A stretch of 64,000 nt of DNA from Macrotrachela quadricornifera (GCA_022393335.1 JAJEKB010000936.1:1-64000), one strand, 5' to 3'; counted from the stretch's first letter, positions 14,701 to 29,594 are shown. Translations and numbers: made by a program. The notes: generated from the letters alone by a model not told the origin.

Positions 14701-15422
14701 TACTTGAAAAACAAAAAAAAGAACACTTAAAATAATAACAAGTGAGAAAATCGTATAATAATTAAATCATATTGAAAAATAATTTTATGTGAATTTCAAT
14801 TATTTGTCATTTTTAGTTAATATAAAAGAAAACAAGGTATTTATTTCTTTTGATATTTAATACATATAGAAGCTGCTGAGTAATTATTTCTTTTCGGCTT
14901 CCTCATGCGTACAATTGACACCTTTCTCTTTGAACCATTTTAATAATAATAATAACGGAAAAGGAAAAAGAAATATGTATGTATATGCACCTGAACAATG
15001 TCCGTCGTTCACATCGTATATGTTCAATATTTGATTCAAAGTGACATACACATACAAATACTCTCTCTCTCGTGTTTTGGTTGTATTTTTCTTGGCTTAT
15101 ATTCAAATTTCTTCTTTTTTTTTCTTCTTCTTTCTTTTCTACGTACATTCATGCACATACCTGCATTGAATATATCGTTAGTTCGAAGGTAAGAACACAT
15201 AGAAGAAAAAAAAGAAAAAATAAATCGTTGAGCATCGACGGTCAACCGATGTTAACCTTTGCCTATGGATGAGTCGTTCTCTTTTCCGATTAAATACTTC
15301 GGTGATATATCCACATGTATGTATGTACGTATGTGCCTGTTGATTTAGTTGTATTATAGTAGTCAGCATCAAGAGATTTGATAGAAAAAAAAGAGTGATT
15401 GAATTTTTTTATCTTATTTCAG
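11747..15422. other. Non-coding stretch between PALS1-like and USP53/54-like genes
   Basis: No coding exon was recognised. I looked here for the missing N-terminal half of the USP domain (a Cys box of the type NxCFxN) and did not find it on the plus strand. The part after 14880 is somewhat less AT-rich, with CT-rich runs and a donor-like AAGGTAAGA near 15187, and may hold a promoter or an untranslated exon. Confidence 0.45.
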
Positions 15423-18400
15423 ATCTTATTTATGAGAATAATGTTCAGCAGATGAATCTTATTCAAGTGGTATGTATATTTATATTTATCTATTTATTAT
15501 ATATATATTTATATCTAGCGTCGATGTGGCAATGTCAATTGTCTTTCTCATCATCAGCAAGAAAAAGAAAGTCTTGATAAGACAATGATATTTACTCAAC
15601 CAGTTTATCAAGTTGACGCGACTATTTTATGGTAAGTATATGCTAAGCTTTAAAATATAATGATTAAAAAAATGAAAATCTTTTATTTTTATTAGTCAAT
15701 TAATAAAACAAATTGAAACAAAACGTTTAACAAAATCATTTGGTCAAATTCTCTATCTAGCATCAATAAATCAATTAGAATTAGATGAACAAATTTGTTC
15801 AATAAGTAATTGTGGTTATCAACAACGAAATGTTTTATTATTAACTAATGTTCCAGATTTAAGTATGAAATTGATAATATCTATTTAAATAATTTAATGT
15901 TTATTTTATAGTTTCTATTGCTATTGATTGGACTTTATTTCAATGTACAACAAGTGATATAGAAGATTTTATTTCAACTATTGATCCATTTATTTATTTA
16001 CGTGAAGTAAAATAATAAAATTATTTTTTTTATTTTTTTATTAAATAATTATTTATCATTTTATAGTTATTTTATGATGTAACTATAAATGATGCTCGTA
16101 TTAAACAACTTAATTTAATTGGTCTTATTTGTTTTTATGGTGGTAATATTGAAGTATTTTTTTCTTATGATCATACAACATCAAAATGGCTTTTTTGTTT
16201 TGATGGAAATATAATTGTATCAGCTGATTGGAATGCTGTTAAAAGAAAATGTATTGATTTTCATTTACAACCATTTCTTCTTATTTATGCAAATCCTAAT
16301 CGAGATCCAGTTAATATAAGTCAATTACTTAAACGAACGGTGATTCAAACAAAAAATATGAATTGTAAGTATATGTGTTGTTAATTATCGATAATGAAAG
16401 AAATACTTTAAATTACTACTTATATTATTCAATTTTTCTATATATATATATTACATCATAACTTGTACAGCCTGTTCTGTCTATACAATCACCATTGTAG
16501 GAGCCTCGCCTGGTGATTACTTTTGTACTATTATGAGTATCTGTGTTGTGGCTAGCTCTATTCGAGTGTATAAGATGAGAAAGAAAAAGAAAAAAATATA
16601 TATGTAAGAACATTGATGAACGGTAAAATACATGTAGTTCGCTCTCTTTTTTTCTTGTCATTTATCGCGCATGATTAGAAAATAACACCGACCGATTACG
16701 TCTTATGTTTGTAGTTATACCTGACGAAAGAAGATTAGAACAAACTATTGCATTAAATAATACAAAAAATTCAATAATGACAACAACATCACCAACAATA
16801 AAACAAAAAGAATTTAAATATCAATCAAATTCATTAGAAAATCTTCATAACATATCATCATTTGCTACACTTACTTCTTCTATGTTATTTATGCCTAAAT
16901 CAACAATAAATACTTCATATATCAATCAAGAAACAGTTGCTAAAGTAATGCAACAACAATTATTAAAAAAAGAAACATTATCAGATACAACATCAATATC
17001 ATCATCAACAACATCATCACCAATTGTTCATATTCGACATCGAAATTGTCAAATATCACAACAACATGAAGATACATTATCAAGTGGAGATTCATCAGCA
17101 TCATCACAACGTGATTCAGGTTTAAGTAGTGGAATTAATGATGAATTAAGTGATGAAAGTCCAAGAGATAGTCTTATTGAAAATGAACAAACAATTATTA
17201 ATAATTTAATTAAACAAACAGAACGTATTATGAGTGAGTAAAAATATATTTATATCAAATACTATCATGAATATTTTATTAAGGATTCCGTTTTTCTCTT
17301 AAATATAAAATTTGAAACTAGATGAAATAATAGTAGTATTAGTAGGCGTTTCTAAATATATACTTATATAATGAAAGAGTAGTTTAATAATAGAGTGCAT
17401 CTAGTTCACCCTTAAAAATAATAATAATAAATATACATTGTAATTTAAAATACGATACACTATACTCTTTTTTTATGACAGATGTTTGTAAAGGATAAAA
17501 TGTAATTGTGAAAAAAATTCATAATCAATATATTATTTATACTGTATTATCCATATCAGTATAAAGTGACTGGATATATAGACTTTTGCATCAACTTGCT
17601 TTTCTTTCAATATTGTCAGCAATTTAAATTATAATCTCAACCTAAGTTATACCGAAAATTTTACTTAAAATTACTCGGTTTTTACTGTAAAATTATCGTA
17701 TGATTTATGGGTAGTTGAAGACACATAATAAATTTTAGAAGGAAATTTTGATATAATTTGAGTTGAAATTCTTCTATAATATTCAAGAAATACTCATGAC
17801 TACTTTTCTCTGAAATGGATAAAAGTTTCTATCTTTTTAAAATCAAAAAAAGTAATTTATTTGTTTACAGATACTATCTAACTGATTAACAAAGTTTTTA
17901 AAAAGAATTTTATTCTTTAGATGATGATCATCTTGATATGTCATATGCATCAATTGAACATTATTTTGAAGAATCATTAAAATATGAAAGTGCAAGTAAT
18001 TATTCATTAGCATTAGAATCTTGTCAACAAGCTTTAATTCTTGTTGAAGAAATTCTTACTCTAAATCATAATCATAATAATGGCATACTAATATATGCTC
18101 GAACGAAAAAAAATAGTCTATTATCAAGAATACGTTCATTAAGAAAACGACAAATAGAAGAACAAGAAAATTCAATAAAATCTTATCCATCAACAAATTC
18201 ATTAACATCAACATTTAAACCTGTAGAAAAAAATTTTAAAAAATCGGAAAATATTTATGATAATAATATATCAAAAACAACATCAATACTTTCATCAACA
18301 ACAAAAATTTCACGTCCAAAAAAAAATGTTAAATTTTCCGATAATGTTGCATTAATTGTTCCAACATTAGATGATAATAATGAACCACCATCCGAACATT

Positions 18401-18612
18401 TAATTCATTCATTTTTAAGAAAAATTCATCAACAACAAACAACATCCGATTCAGATTCTGATACACCATCATCATCACTATCAAATGATATTCCAATTGG
18501 TTTAAGTGAATGTACACTTTGTCATAAACGTTGTTCAGATAATAATCAAATTGGAACTTATTGTTCCAATTGTCATTTTTATATGCAACGATTTCAACCA
18601 GCGAACTCTTAA
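15423..18612 (+). CDS. USP53/USP54-like protein lacking the catalytic Cys region (pseudo-deubiquitinase)
   Basis: Exons: 15423-15469 (ATG at 15452), 15519-15631, 15696-15862, 15912-16006, 16067-16364, 16715-17233 and 17921-18612; 633 aa. The first ~190 residues match the C-terminal half of the USP53/54 (Drosophila echinus) USP fold: the zinc-ribbon part RRCGNVNC...SISNCG, then LFYDVTINDARIKQLNLIGL, a KWLFCFDGN segment and HLQPFLLIYANPNRDPV. The Cys box and whole N-terminal half are absent. The family QHY segment that carries the catalytic His reads GGNIEV, and the DD pair reads DG, so catalysis is very unlikely. Further on there is a Ser-rich region, a helical MIT/TPR-like segment (about residues 410-475) and a C-terminal CxxC pair (CTLCHKRC...CSNC). 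An acceptor TTATTTCAG at 15414-15422 sets the mRNA 5' end here. Two short upstream ATGs run into TGA overlapping the main start. The exon 16715 acceptor is less certain because that intron is 350 bp. Confidence 0.75.
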
Positions 18613-20011
18613 AAAAAAAATGAAAAATCTCTTTTTTTCCCCCTATCTTTTGAATCTCATCTATACATATACATATATTCTGGTGCTGATATTTTTCTTA
18701 TTTATTCGTTTTTTTTGATTTTGTTGTGAATATACATGAATTATATAAACGATAAAGAAGAAAGATATTTATGTCATAAGTCATTCTCTAGACAAAAAAA
18801 ACAAAAAGTAACTTCCCAAGATCTTGTATAAGAAAACGATGTTTTAATCCTTAGTTTGTATAATTTTTATACAGTAAAACCTTTCCATTGTAAACACCAT
18901 CGGAACTATTAACAAGTGTTTACTAGAGAGAGATGATGCGTGATTTACCGTGAAATGAAGAAAAAATTTCAGAACATTTATTTCTACATTGATCTTACGT
19001 GAAGATTTGCTTATTTATTCTTCTGTTCGTCTATTTATAGCTCAATGATTGAAAATAAAAGATTTTACAACTGCAAAAACAAAACTTAGTTTTCTTTTTT
19101 AAAACTCCTAATGCTATATATTTATTTACTGTCGAATTTATATAAATATCAATTACACCAAAATTCAATTAGATTAATTCATGAATGTAACTATGATTCT
19201 AGCTAATAAATGAAGTTTTCATATCATTTCTATCATTCTTAGTGGAGATTTATTGATATACAATTGTCTACATTATCATCTTTATTATGATGAATTAATT
19301 ATTTAGTCGTAGTACATAAGCAACAAATGACAAATAATAGAAAGAGATTATAATAGCAAAAGAAACTATAAAAAAGTGTTCATTAATAGAGATTTTATTG
19401 TAGTTCAAGGAAATATATTAAGATCGGATATTTGATGATAATATAAATAGAAAGAAGATAGTAATACGAATTAATCAACAATTTGAATAAAATAACACTA
19501 ACAAACGATTTTAATGCAACAGTGATTTAGCTAAACAGATAGAGAAATTATATAAGCAAATCAGCAAGAAATAATTTATCATAATATATTAGTAGTCATG
19601 ATTATATTTAATCAGAATAATGAAAATTCACTTTCAATATTATTGAATCAAAAATCTGTCTATATTATCGTGTCATAAAGATGTTTGCTGCTCAAAAAAT
19701 GATATTTTCCTGTTCAAAATCTTAAATAGCATGATAGGCAGTTGATCTATCTATTTAAAGTAATTTGCTTATAGTGCGATAGAGGTGAACACCATGACTT
19801 GTGCTTGTCCGAAGCAGGTCCAATGGTCTGTTCGGATCTCTGATATGCAATCTCAACGTATTACCATGATGCTTTAATTTCAGAAAGCTTTGAAAAAAAT
19901 GCATCAGAAGTATATCTTAAATTTAAAGAAAGAAGTATTAAAAAGTAAATAGTAAATTACATTATCTTTTATTGAAAATAAATTAAGACATAGAAATAAA
20001 TAAAGAAATTT
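18613..20011. other. Non-coding stretch after the USP53/54-like gene
   Basis: No coding exon seen. It holds one GC-richer patch at about 19780-19860 in otherwise very AT-rich sequence, with a short hairpin at 19808-19836 (see separate entry). Confidence 0.4.
19808..19836. other. Short GC-rich hairpin in AT-rich intergenic DNA
   Basis: TCCGAA at 19808-19813 pairs with TTCGGA at 19831-19836, followed inward by CAG with CTG after a one-base bulge and a loop of about 10 bases. It does not have the cloverleaf or box sequences of a tRNA. It could be a small RNA structure or chance. Confidence 0.25.
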
Positions 20012-20553
20012 TTATTTTAAACTATTAAATAATTTCATAAACGAAACGATCGTTCCACCCTTAATATTAATTAAATATATTAATAAAATGAAAAAATATT
20101 TTTTTTACTTACAAAAAATCTGACTAAACGTGAAGCAAAACCATTAATTGACCTTTGACCATAATTATCAAACTTATCATCCTATAATAAAAAAAAATCA
20201 AAAGAATTTTGAAATCTATTAGATTCATCCATACAGTTTGTGTTCCTTCATCGGTTTGCTTATATTTCTCATGTAGAATAACACAAGCGAGTATTGTTTG
20301 AGTCTGAATTGCTAATCAAATAAATTTTTTTAATTTAGATTAATGAATAAAAAAAGAAAAAGAATTTTACATTGTGTTTGTATACGTTTCGTACTTAATC
20401 TTTGACTAGGACCAAGTCGTTTAACATCATTATTAGTCAAAGATCTTGGATGAATACTAGATAATAAAAAGATTGATGGCATAATTTAAAAATATATAAA
20501 TATATTTACCGAGCTGGTGTTTCAATACGTTTATCCTTTGTGAAAGCAGGCAT
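20012..20553 (-). CDS. Unrecognised small protein, five exons, 107 aa
   Basis: Read on the minus strand: exons 20510-20553, 20371-20456, 20235-20311, 20113-20181 and 20012-20059. All four introns are GT-AG (about 50-60 bp) and all phases agree, which is strong evidence of a real gene even though no single frame is long. The protein begins MPAFTKDKRIETPAR, is basic in its first third (RLGPSQRLSTKRIQTQ), has a short hydrophobic segment (TILACVILHEKY), a polar DDKFDNYGQRS stretch and a basic/hydrophobic end (FMKLFNSLK, stop). I see no signal peptide, clear membrane span or known motif. The short exons and basic character resemble small axonemal proteins, but that is a guess. It stands alone between two long non-coding stretches. 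Confidence 0.6.
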
Positions 20554-23053
20554 TGTTTAGAACGATAGAATAGAAAATTTGAATATATAAATATATAGAA
20601 CACACAAGAATGAAGAAAAAGAATATGGACTATAGTTTATATACTGATAAACTAAGATGAAACGTACGTTTGAATAGACAGAGACATCTAATATTTCTCT
20701 TTTGGAGAATATCGTTCTATAACTTTGAAATAGATTATTTTAAATTGAAAGAATTCAAAATAAAAAATTTAATTTAATATATGAAATGAAATAATATTAG
20801 TGATAATCGACGAAATAGATATTGTAAATTATGATATTAGAAATAAAAAAAAAATAATTGATTGACATGTAACAAATAAAAATGTATTTTTAAGAATAAT
20901 TATTTATCTTTAACATTTTAAAACTAATTAAGCTGTAATCAAATAGAAATCAATCAAATATTTTCCTAATAATTGTTTTATACAATTGCTATCTGTAATA
21001 AAAATGTCAGAGTATATGCTTTCTACATTATAAAGATAAAATATGGTATTTTATTTAGATATAGACATTTCATTTGAGAAAAAAGGCAGAGAATTGGCCT
21101 TCGAACATTCTCATAATATTTTCTCTTATTATATAGCATTCATATCTGAATTTCGTCGATAAAATCTATTTAAGAAATATTTTTAATTTTATTTATTTAA
21201 TTATAATAAAATATATTAAATTATCTGGATCATATATCAAAGAAAATAGTTTAATTAAAAAACTTATATATGTAAGACATGCTTTTTTTTTATTGTAAAG
21301 ATATAAGTCAATGTTTGAATTAAAAAAAAGAAAAAAAGTATATGCATAATAGTGAACTGCAAATAGTAAGAAATGGGAATAGAATTTTTAAAAGCAAAAA
21401 TTGACCTTGTCCTTTTTACATACACATGACAAATGAACGTATATAACCATGAAAAAAAATCTTCAAAAATGTAATTTCATCGAGGAGAGTCCTCATCATT
21501 CAAGATCAGTTCTTGACATACATATATAGATATATATATATAGAAGTTCATCTATGCTTATATGAATATATTATTATTTCTTTTTTTTCTTTATCAATTA
21601 TCTAGTGGATCAAATCAGAATGTCGGCAAAATGAATTTCTTTTTTGTTAAATCATCATTTTTCAATTAATCTAAATCTTTTTTTCTTCTCTTTTTTGTCA
21701 ACAGAAGTTGTCATTTAATAGAAGATTATCATTAAAAACTAATTATTACGCACGTTCAATCATTTTAATAAGAATATGCTAGATATATTAAATAAAACCG
21801 TTTCATCGTATCTAACTATATGGAAATGAATACGTTCTATTCATTTTATCGAGTAAAACATGACGATAAAAAAAAATTTTTTCCAATCTAATGGAAAATA
21901 TGAAGGGCATCTTATTTGATGGAGTGTCAATAAACTTCAATGTTATATTCTTATAGTAACAATTCACTCGATCGATTACTATCAGATATATTCTTATAAT
22001 AATATAGTCATTCGATATAAAATACACAATGTTACATATTAATAAGGATATAAATCATTGCTTTTTCTGTCAAAATCATCGAGCACATATTATAATTTAT
22101 AACATAAAATAACAATTGTTAATTTTGTCATGTCACACAAATAATACTAGTGTGAACCATCTGGAAATCCTTTTGAATAAAGTATTGTTTTTTTTCTCTC
22201 TTTCTTTCATTCTACAATACTGTGAATGACATTCAGCATGCTATCCGCTTTACTCATTACACATACCGATTGTGTTCTATTCAGTAAATAGATGTGTTCA
22301 CCGTATATATTTTCTCAGCTTTTTTTTTTGTTTTATTTGATGTATAAAAACAGAAAGTAATGTTTATGTAATTTTCTTTTCCTTAAAAAGATAATGACAA
22401 CAATCGTATAAAATAATAAAGTTTCTGTTATTTTCATTATTATTATTATGATCAATGACAAATAAGAACTATATTGATAAACTCGTCTTTGTTTTATATA
22501 AAACAAATATGTATGAGAAATATGATGAAAATAGATTTGTTAACGTGTTTGTGCGTGTGAGTGTGCATTCTATCTGTTGTAATGGAATGTTGTGCACTGA
22601 TGAGAAAAAACAAGCGAATGAGAGTTCGGATGTTGATAAAATGAGAAAAGGGAGCCGCAGGAAATCTTTCGAGAGAAAGCGAAAGAGAGTAGTCATGTCA
22701 TCTATTGTTTGATCGGCAAGATCGTCACCCTTTCTCTTATTACTTGAGTTCTAAGACACACACAGAGGGAGAGAGAGAGAGAAAAGAGATCGTATCTTAT
22801 ACGAGTTCTAAATATTATATTTTTCTTTTCTTTTCTTCTATCTATTTACTAGATTTGCTTTTTCCTAATACGACAACAATAATCGTTTCATCGTCATTAC
22901 TATCATCATTGGACCAGAGTATATGATAAATAATTACTGATAATAGTGTTTGTCAGCAGTTGTATACAATTGAGACAAAAAAAAAGAAAGAACAGAGAAA
23001 CGAGAAACAAGCTCGAATACTAAAGTGTATCAAAAAAATAGCAAAACTCATTC
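20554..23053. other. Non-coding stretch upstream of the stomatin-like gene
   Basis: No coding exon recognised. From about 22460 onward the sequence becomes less AT-rich, with GA-rich and CA runs (22757-22790), consistent with a promoter or 5' UTR of the first stomatin-like transcript. The frame at 22455-22712 has no family similarity and an opposing frame overlaps it. Confidence 0.4.
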
Positions 23054-23195
23054 ATGCGCAGTGCCAAACAACATCATAGTTGGAAATTAGATGATGAACG
23101 ACGTAAACGATCGGCAGTATCATCCGTACAAACATCGCCAACAACGACAAACAATAACAGTCCTGGCAATTATACGCATGAAAAAACTTATACAG
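23054..23195 (+). CDS. Candidate alternative first exon A of the stomatin-like gene
   Basis: ATG at 23054 opens 47 codons (MRSAKQHHSWKLDDERRKRS at the start, polar and basic) ending in phase 1 at an ACAG|GTATCT donor. Phase 1 is exactly what the common exon at 25173 needs, giving a GAT codon across the join. The composition is far less AT-rich than the surroundings. Splicing onto 25173 is inference from phase and position. Confidence 0.5.
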
Positions 23196-23673
23196 GTATC
23201 TAATATTAGGATAAAATCCAGATGTTTATTCATCACACATAGAAAAGAGCAAAAAAAACTAGATTAGTATTTGATCCTTGACTGTAATTAACGAGATTGT
23301 TGAAGTGTCAAATAATACAGACAACAAGAAATGAAACAATTTGTTGACAAAAAAAAATGACAAAAACCTTGTACTTTGAATTGTCTAGAGACAAAAATCT
23401 TATTATTAGTTTTATTTTTTTTATTAAATGACATTGTAGTTCTAGTAGAGAATGTAATGACAATAGCATCAGAATGTCAACTCTTCTCTCAATCGATTGC
23501 TCAAGCGTATTCAGATTGACTTGATAGAAGAAAAAAAAAGAAAAAAAGAGAAAACCAAATATAGACAATAGAACTGACAAAGTGATCAAATAGAATCGAT
23601 AAGCAGATCAGTATTCTTTTCTTATTCTTATACGTCTATACTAGACATAAACTAAAGAATTTTCTTGATCATA

Positions 23674-23734
23674 ATGTTATGTCGACAATCATCATCAGGG
23701 TATCGCATTGGTACTACATTCAATAATTGGACAG
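23674..23734 (+). CDS. Candidate alternative first exon B of the stomatin-like gene
   Basis: ATG at 23674 opens 20 codons (MLCRQSSSGYRIGTTFNNWT) and ends in phase 1 at ACAG|GTGAGA, a good donor. It would join the common exon at 25173 with the same Asp codon as exons A and D. Cys near the start could be a lipidation site, which is speculative. Confidence 0.45.
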
Positions 23735-24512
23735 GTGAGAAAAATAAATCATATCGAATTCCTACGCATATTGTACTTCATTTAAATAATTCTATAAATC
23801 AGTATTGATGAAGTACTACTGAACTAATAAAAACTAGACAAATATAGAGAAAATGCCTCTCGTCTTTCATATTTTCTTCTTCTCTTCATTACTTAATCAT
23901 TTTGAGTATGCATGTGATCAAATGAACGAATTGCAAGCATGCATCTTATAAATTGACTTCTTCCGTTCCTCTTTCTCGTTGTCGTTTCCCGAATAACAAC
24001 AACTTGGTTTGGGGATGGGTGATGCATCGTCATCATCCGTTTGTTATTATTGCCGTTTGCTTACGATGAATTATTTCTTTCAGATAGATTAAAGCTTGAA
24101 ATGATTTCTCTTGAGAAACAGAAACTACTAAAGATTTATTATTTTTCACATGTCATTCAATAAAGATAGATCAGATTTCAGCTAGATACAACTGATTGTC
24201 TTATAACTGTCTTGTATATGTAGATTACCAGAAGACATTCAATTATCTAATTGGGCGGAGACTATATGTATATGCGTGAATAGAACAATAAAACTGAAGG
24301 AACATGCAGACAAGAGGAAGATTGAGAGAGTGACGGAAGGCTTTTCCGTTGACTCGGAGACTAAAAAAAAAGGGAGTAGAAGAATGGAAGGAAAAAAAAG
24401 AGAGAAGACAACGGAAACACATTTACGGTGAATCTGAACAACAAAAAAGAATGCAGAATAGTGGATCTATTTGACGTTAAACATTCATTCATTCATTCAT
24501 TCATTTATTCAT

Positions 24513-24555
24513 ATGAACGCACCACCATTATCAACCAGAATTACGAGAACGTCAA
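24513..24555 (+). CDS. Candidate alternative first exon C of the stomatin-like gene
   Basis: ATG at 24513, directly after a (CATT)n run, opens 14 codons (MNAPPLSTRITRTS) and ends in phase 1 at TCAA|GTAGGT. Joined to 25173 it would give an Asn codon. It is the shortest and least certain of the four candidate first exons. Confidence 0.35.
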
Positions 24556-25008
24556 GTAGGTGAAATTTTTTTTTCTTTTTTTTTGTAGAAAGAATATTTC
24601 GTTATTATTATATTGTATTATCATATATACCATTTGTAAACATTATCTGTCATTTGACAAATACAACTGTCATCTCTTTTTCTGTCAAATAAGTGTCCTT
24701 GTTCGAAATGTAATAAAGTAGTAAAGAGAAAGTAACATTATGAATCTTTTGAATAAACAAACACCTTAAGGACTCTACATAGAACACAAGAAAAAGATAG
24801 ACTAGAGGACAGAACATGATAACATCGGCAGCAATAAAAGAATAATAATAGTAATAGAGAAATAGTAATAGGAATAGAAACATCAATTTTTATTGTCTTG
24901 CATGAGTTGTAGTAATATCCATAGAAATGGTTCGCATATTGTTCGAATAATAATAATAAGAAGAAGTAGAAGAAGAAGAAAAGAAAAAGACGATAACGAA
25001 GAATAACT

Positions 25009-25873
25009 ATGATTCGAGATCGAAATGATCATTATCCACGTTTAACACCAGCAATTCATTTTTCGAGATCGTCAATTATTAGAACAGATGATGGTAAGTA
25101 TCATTTTATTATTAATTAAATAATATTTTTTTTAAATCTATAATATTATATTAATAACTATCTTTTATTTAGATTCTCATGGAGATTATAATCTGGGTTT
25201 ATGTGGATATATATTACTTATTCTTTCTTATGCACTAATATGTCTTACATTTCCACTTTCTCTTACTGTTTGTCTTAAAGTAGGTACTTTTATTTTATTT
25301 TTTTAATTATAAATTAATCTATATCTATCTTGATTAGGTTGTTCAAGAATATGAACGAGCTGTTATGTTTCGACTTGGTCGTATATTGGGTGGTGCCAAA
25401 GTATTTTTCATATGACAAATTTTCCTCATTAATATTTTTTTTTGATTATTATTATAGGGGCCAGGTCTATTCATTATAGTACCATGCGTTGATGCGTATA
25501 CAAAAGTTGATTTGAGAACAGTTACATTTGATGTACCACCACAAGAGGTTTCTATTATTAATATAAAATATTAATGTTTTTCTTTATACGTATATATATA
25601 TATATATATATAGATTTTAACAAAAGATTCAGTAACCGTTGCTGTTGATGCTGTTGTATATTTTCGTGTATTTGATCCTGTTATTTCTATTACCAATGTT
25701 GAAGATGCTCCGAAAAGTACACAATTATTGGCTGCTACTAGTTTACGTAATGTGTAAGTTATTTTAATATGATTCATATTGATTTATAATTTTTCCTTTT
25801 TTCTAATAGTCTAGGTACAAAATCTTTACAAGAAATTCTTTCTGATCGAGAATCAATTGCACAAACAATGCAG
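25009..25873 (+). CDS. Stomatin / MEC-2-like (SPFH/band 7) membrane protein, 3' truncated by gap
   Basis: Stomatins are hairpin-anchored inner-leaflet proteins that oligomerise in cholesterol-rich membrane and modulate ion channels. Exons: 25009-25093 (first exon D), 25173-25279, 25338-25400, 25458-25547, 25614-25753 and 25810-25873; 183 codons. After a variable N-terminus comes one hydrophobic hairpin ([20 protein letters not shown]), then the SPFH domain: [84 protein letters not shown] and [12 protein letters not shown]. This matches MEC-2/STOM/STOML3 almost residue by residue. The family continues about 100 more residues, but here the next intron starts GTATATATA and runs into the 10-N gap at 25893, after which unrelated actin sequence begins. 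Incomplete because of assembly, not evidence of a pseudogene. Confidence 0.9.
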
Positions 25874-25892
25874 GTATATATATATATATATA

Positions 25893-25902
25893 NNNNNNNN
25901 NN
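25893..25902. other. Assembly gap (10 N) inside two truncated genes
   Basis: Left of the gap is a TA-microsatellite in a stomatin-like intron; right of it is intron 3 of actin copy 1 in the opposite direction. Both genes lack their 3' parts, so the true gap is larger than 10 bases or the join is wrong. Confidence 0.95.
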
Positions 25903-25904
25903 AT

Positions 25905-28272
<2,368 letters not shown>

Positions 28273-29594
28273 TTATTGACACTCTTTCCAAGTTGCTCGT
28301 TCTTCATCTGTTTGTGCTGCAGAAGATGGTAATTCACCATCATTATTTGGAATTGATGGATTAGCACCAGATGCAAGTAAAAGTTTAATACAATCAATAC
28401 TACCGGCATGTGAAGCTATAATATAACAAAAGAAAACAAAAAAGAAATGGTTAATTGTTAATAATATTATATTTTACCATAAAATAATGGAGTTTGTCCA
28501 TCTTCATCACGAGCATCGAGATTAGCTCCGTATTTGACTAAAAGACGTATCATTGATTCGTTGCCTCTATCTGCTGCCCAATGTAATAAAGTTAATTGCT
28601 AAATAAAAGGAACCTTTTTTTTTAATATGTATGATTTGCAATTTCTGAGATATTAGCCAATTTAATGAGTTATTATGAAGAAAAGTGATTTAAATTTTTT
28701 ATTATTAAACAGAAATATTCTCCATTAGCATTTAGTACTAATGTTGTTGTTCTTATTATATTACTCAAGACACTAAGATAAAGATTTCAAAACAGATATT
28801 GTTATATACACAGTACAACTGTAATAGTTTTTTTCTAAGAAAGGATTGAGCTACAAGTATTCTTCAAAATTCTAACTTATTGCTTCCTGTTAAAAGTAAA
28901 GAAATTTTGAAATCTACTATTTTACCATATCATCTGGTTTATTAACATCAAAGTTTTTTTTGAGCATTTGTTCAACAAGTTTTTCATTACCATCTTGACA
29001 GAGTTCGTAAATTGTTTTTTTGTCATCCTTCAGTGGTTTTTCATCATCTTCTGCTGAAAATCGGCTAACACTAGGTCCCACATTCATTGCTTTCTAGTTA
29101 GAAAACATGAATGAAAGATGTATTAGAATCATATTATTTATTTTACTTGAATAACTTTAGTTTGTTTTTGTTGAATATCTGTTACTCGTTGGATGTATTC
29201 TTGCGATGCCTGAGATTTTGACATGGATTTTAGGGCATTCCATGCTTCCCTAAAGTTAGAATAAAATATACGAACATATCCTTTTAATTGAACAAAAAAG
29301 ATTGAAAAATTACCATTTTGTTTTTGCTTCAAAACTAAAATAACCTGGTCGTGGAGTGTTAATATCACCAACGGTAACCTTTAGAAAATAAAAAAAAATA
29401 GATGATTTTACATTGACTATATATACTTATAAATTTACCTGTTTATATCGAGCATATAAATAGAGTAAATCATCACGTGAAAATAATGAATGATGATTTT
29501 GAACATATAAAGCAGATTCTTGAAATCCCTCATCATCTTCGAGAACTGATTCAAGACCATCATCATCATTAGTCGATAAATTTGTTGCAGTCAT
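28273..29594 (-). CDS. ACBD6: ACBD6: acyl-CoA-binding domain with ankyrin repeats
   Basis: Binds long-chain acyl-CoA and, in animals, supports protein N-myristoylation and lipid remodelling. Minus-strand exons: 29439-29594, 29314-29378, 29147-29249, 28926-29093, 28478-28598 and 28273-28415; 251 aa. The acyl-CoA-binding domain fills about residues 12-110, with LLYLYARYKQVTVGDINTPR and KWEAWNALKSMSKSQASQEY, the conserved ligand-contact Tyr and Lys included. Two ankyrin repeats follow at about 150-230 (QLTLLHWAADRGNESMIRLL; SHAGSIDCIKLLLASGANPS). Human ACBD6 has 282 aa and the same order. It lies 64 bp downstream of the C1orf50 gene on the same strand, with CTTTTCAG ending 7 bases before its ATG, consistent with trans-splicing. 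The poly(A) hexamer AATAAA overlaps the stop codon. Confidence 0.93.

Noticed and set aside
22455..22712. 85-aa plus-strand frame rich in Lys and Arg, and the opposing 75-aa frame
   Set aside because: Both strands are open over the same stretch and neither shows homology; more likely promoter or 5' UTR of the stomatin-like gene.
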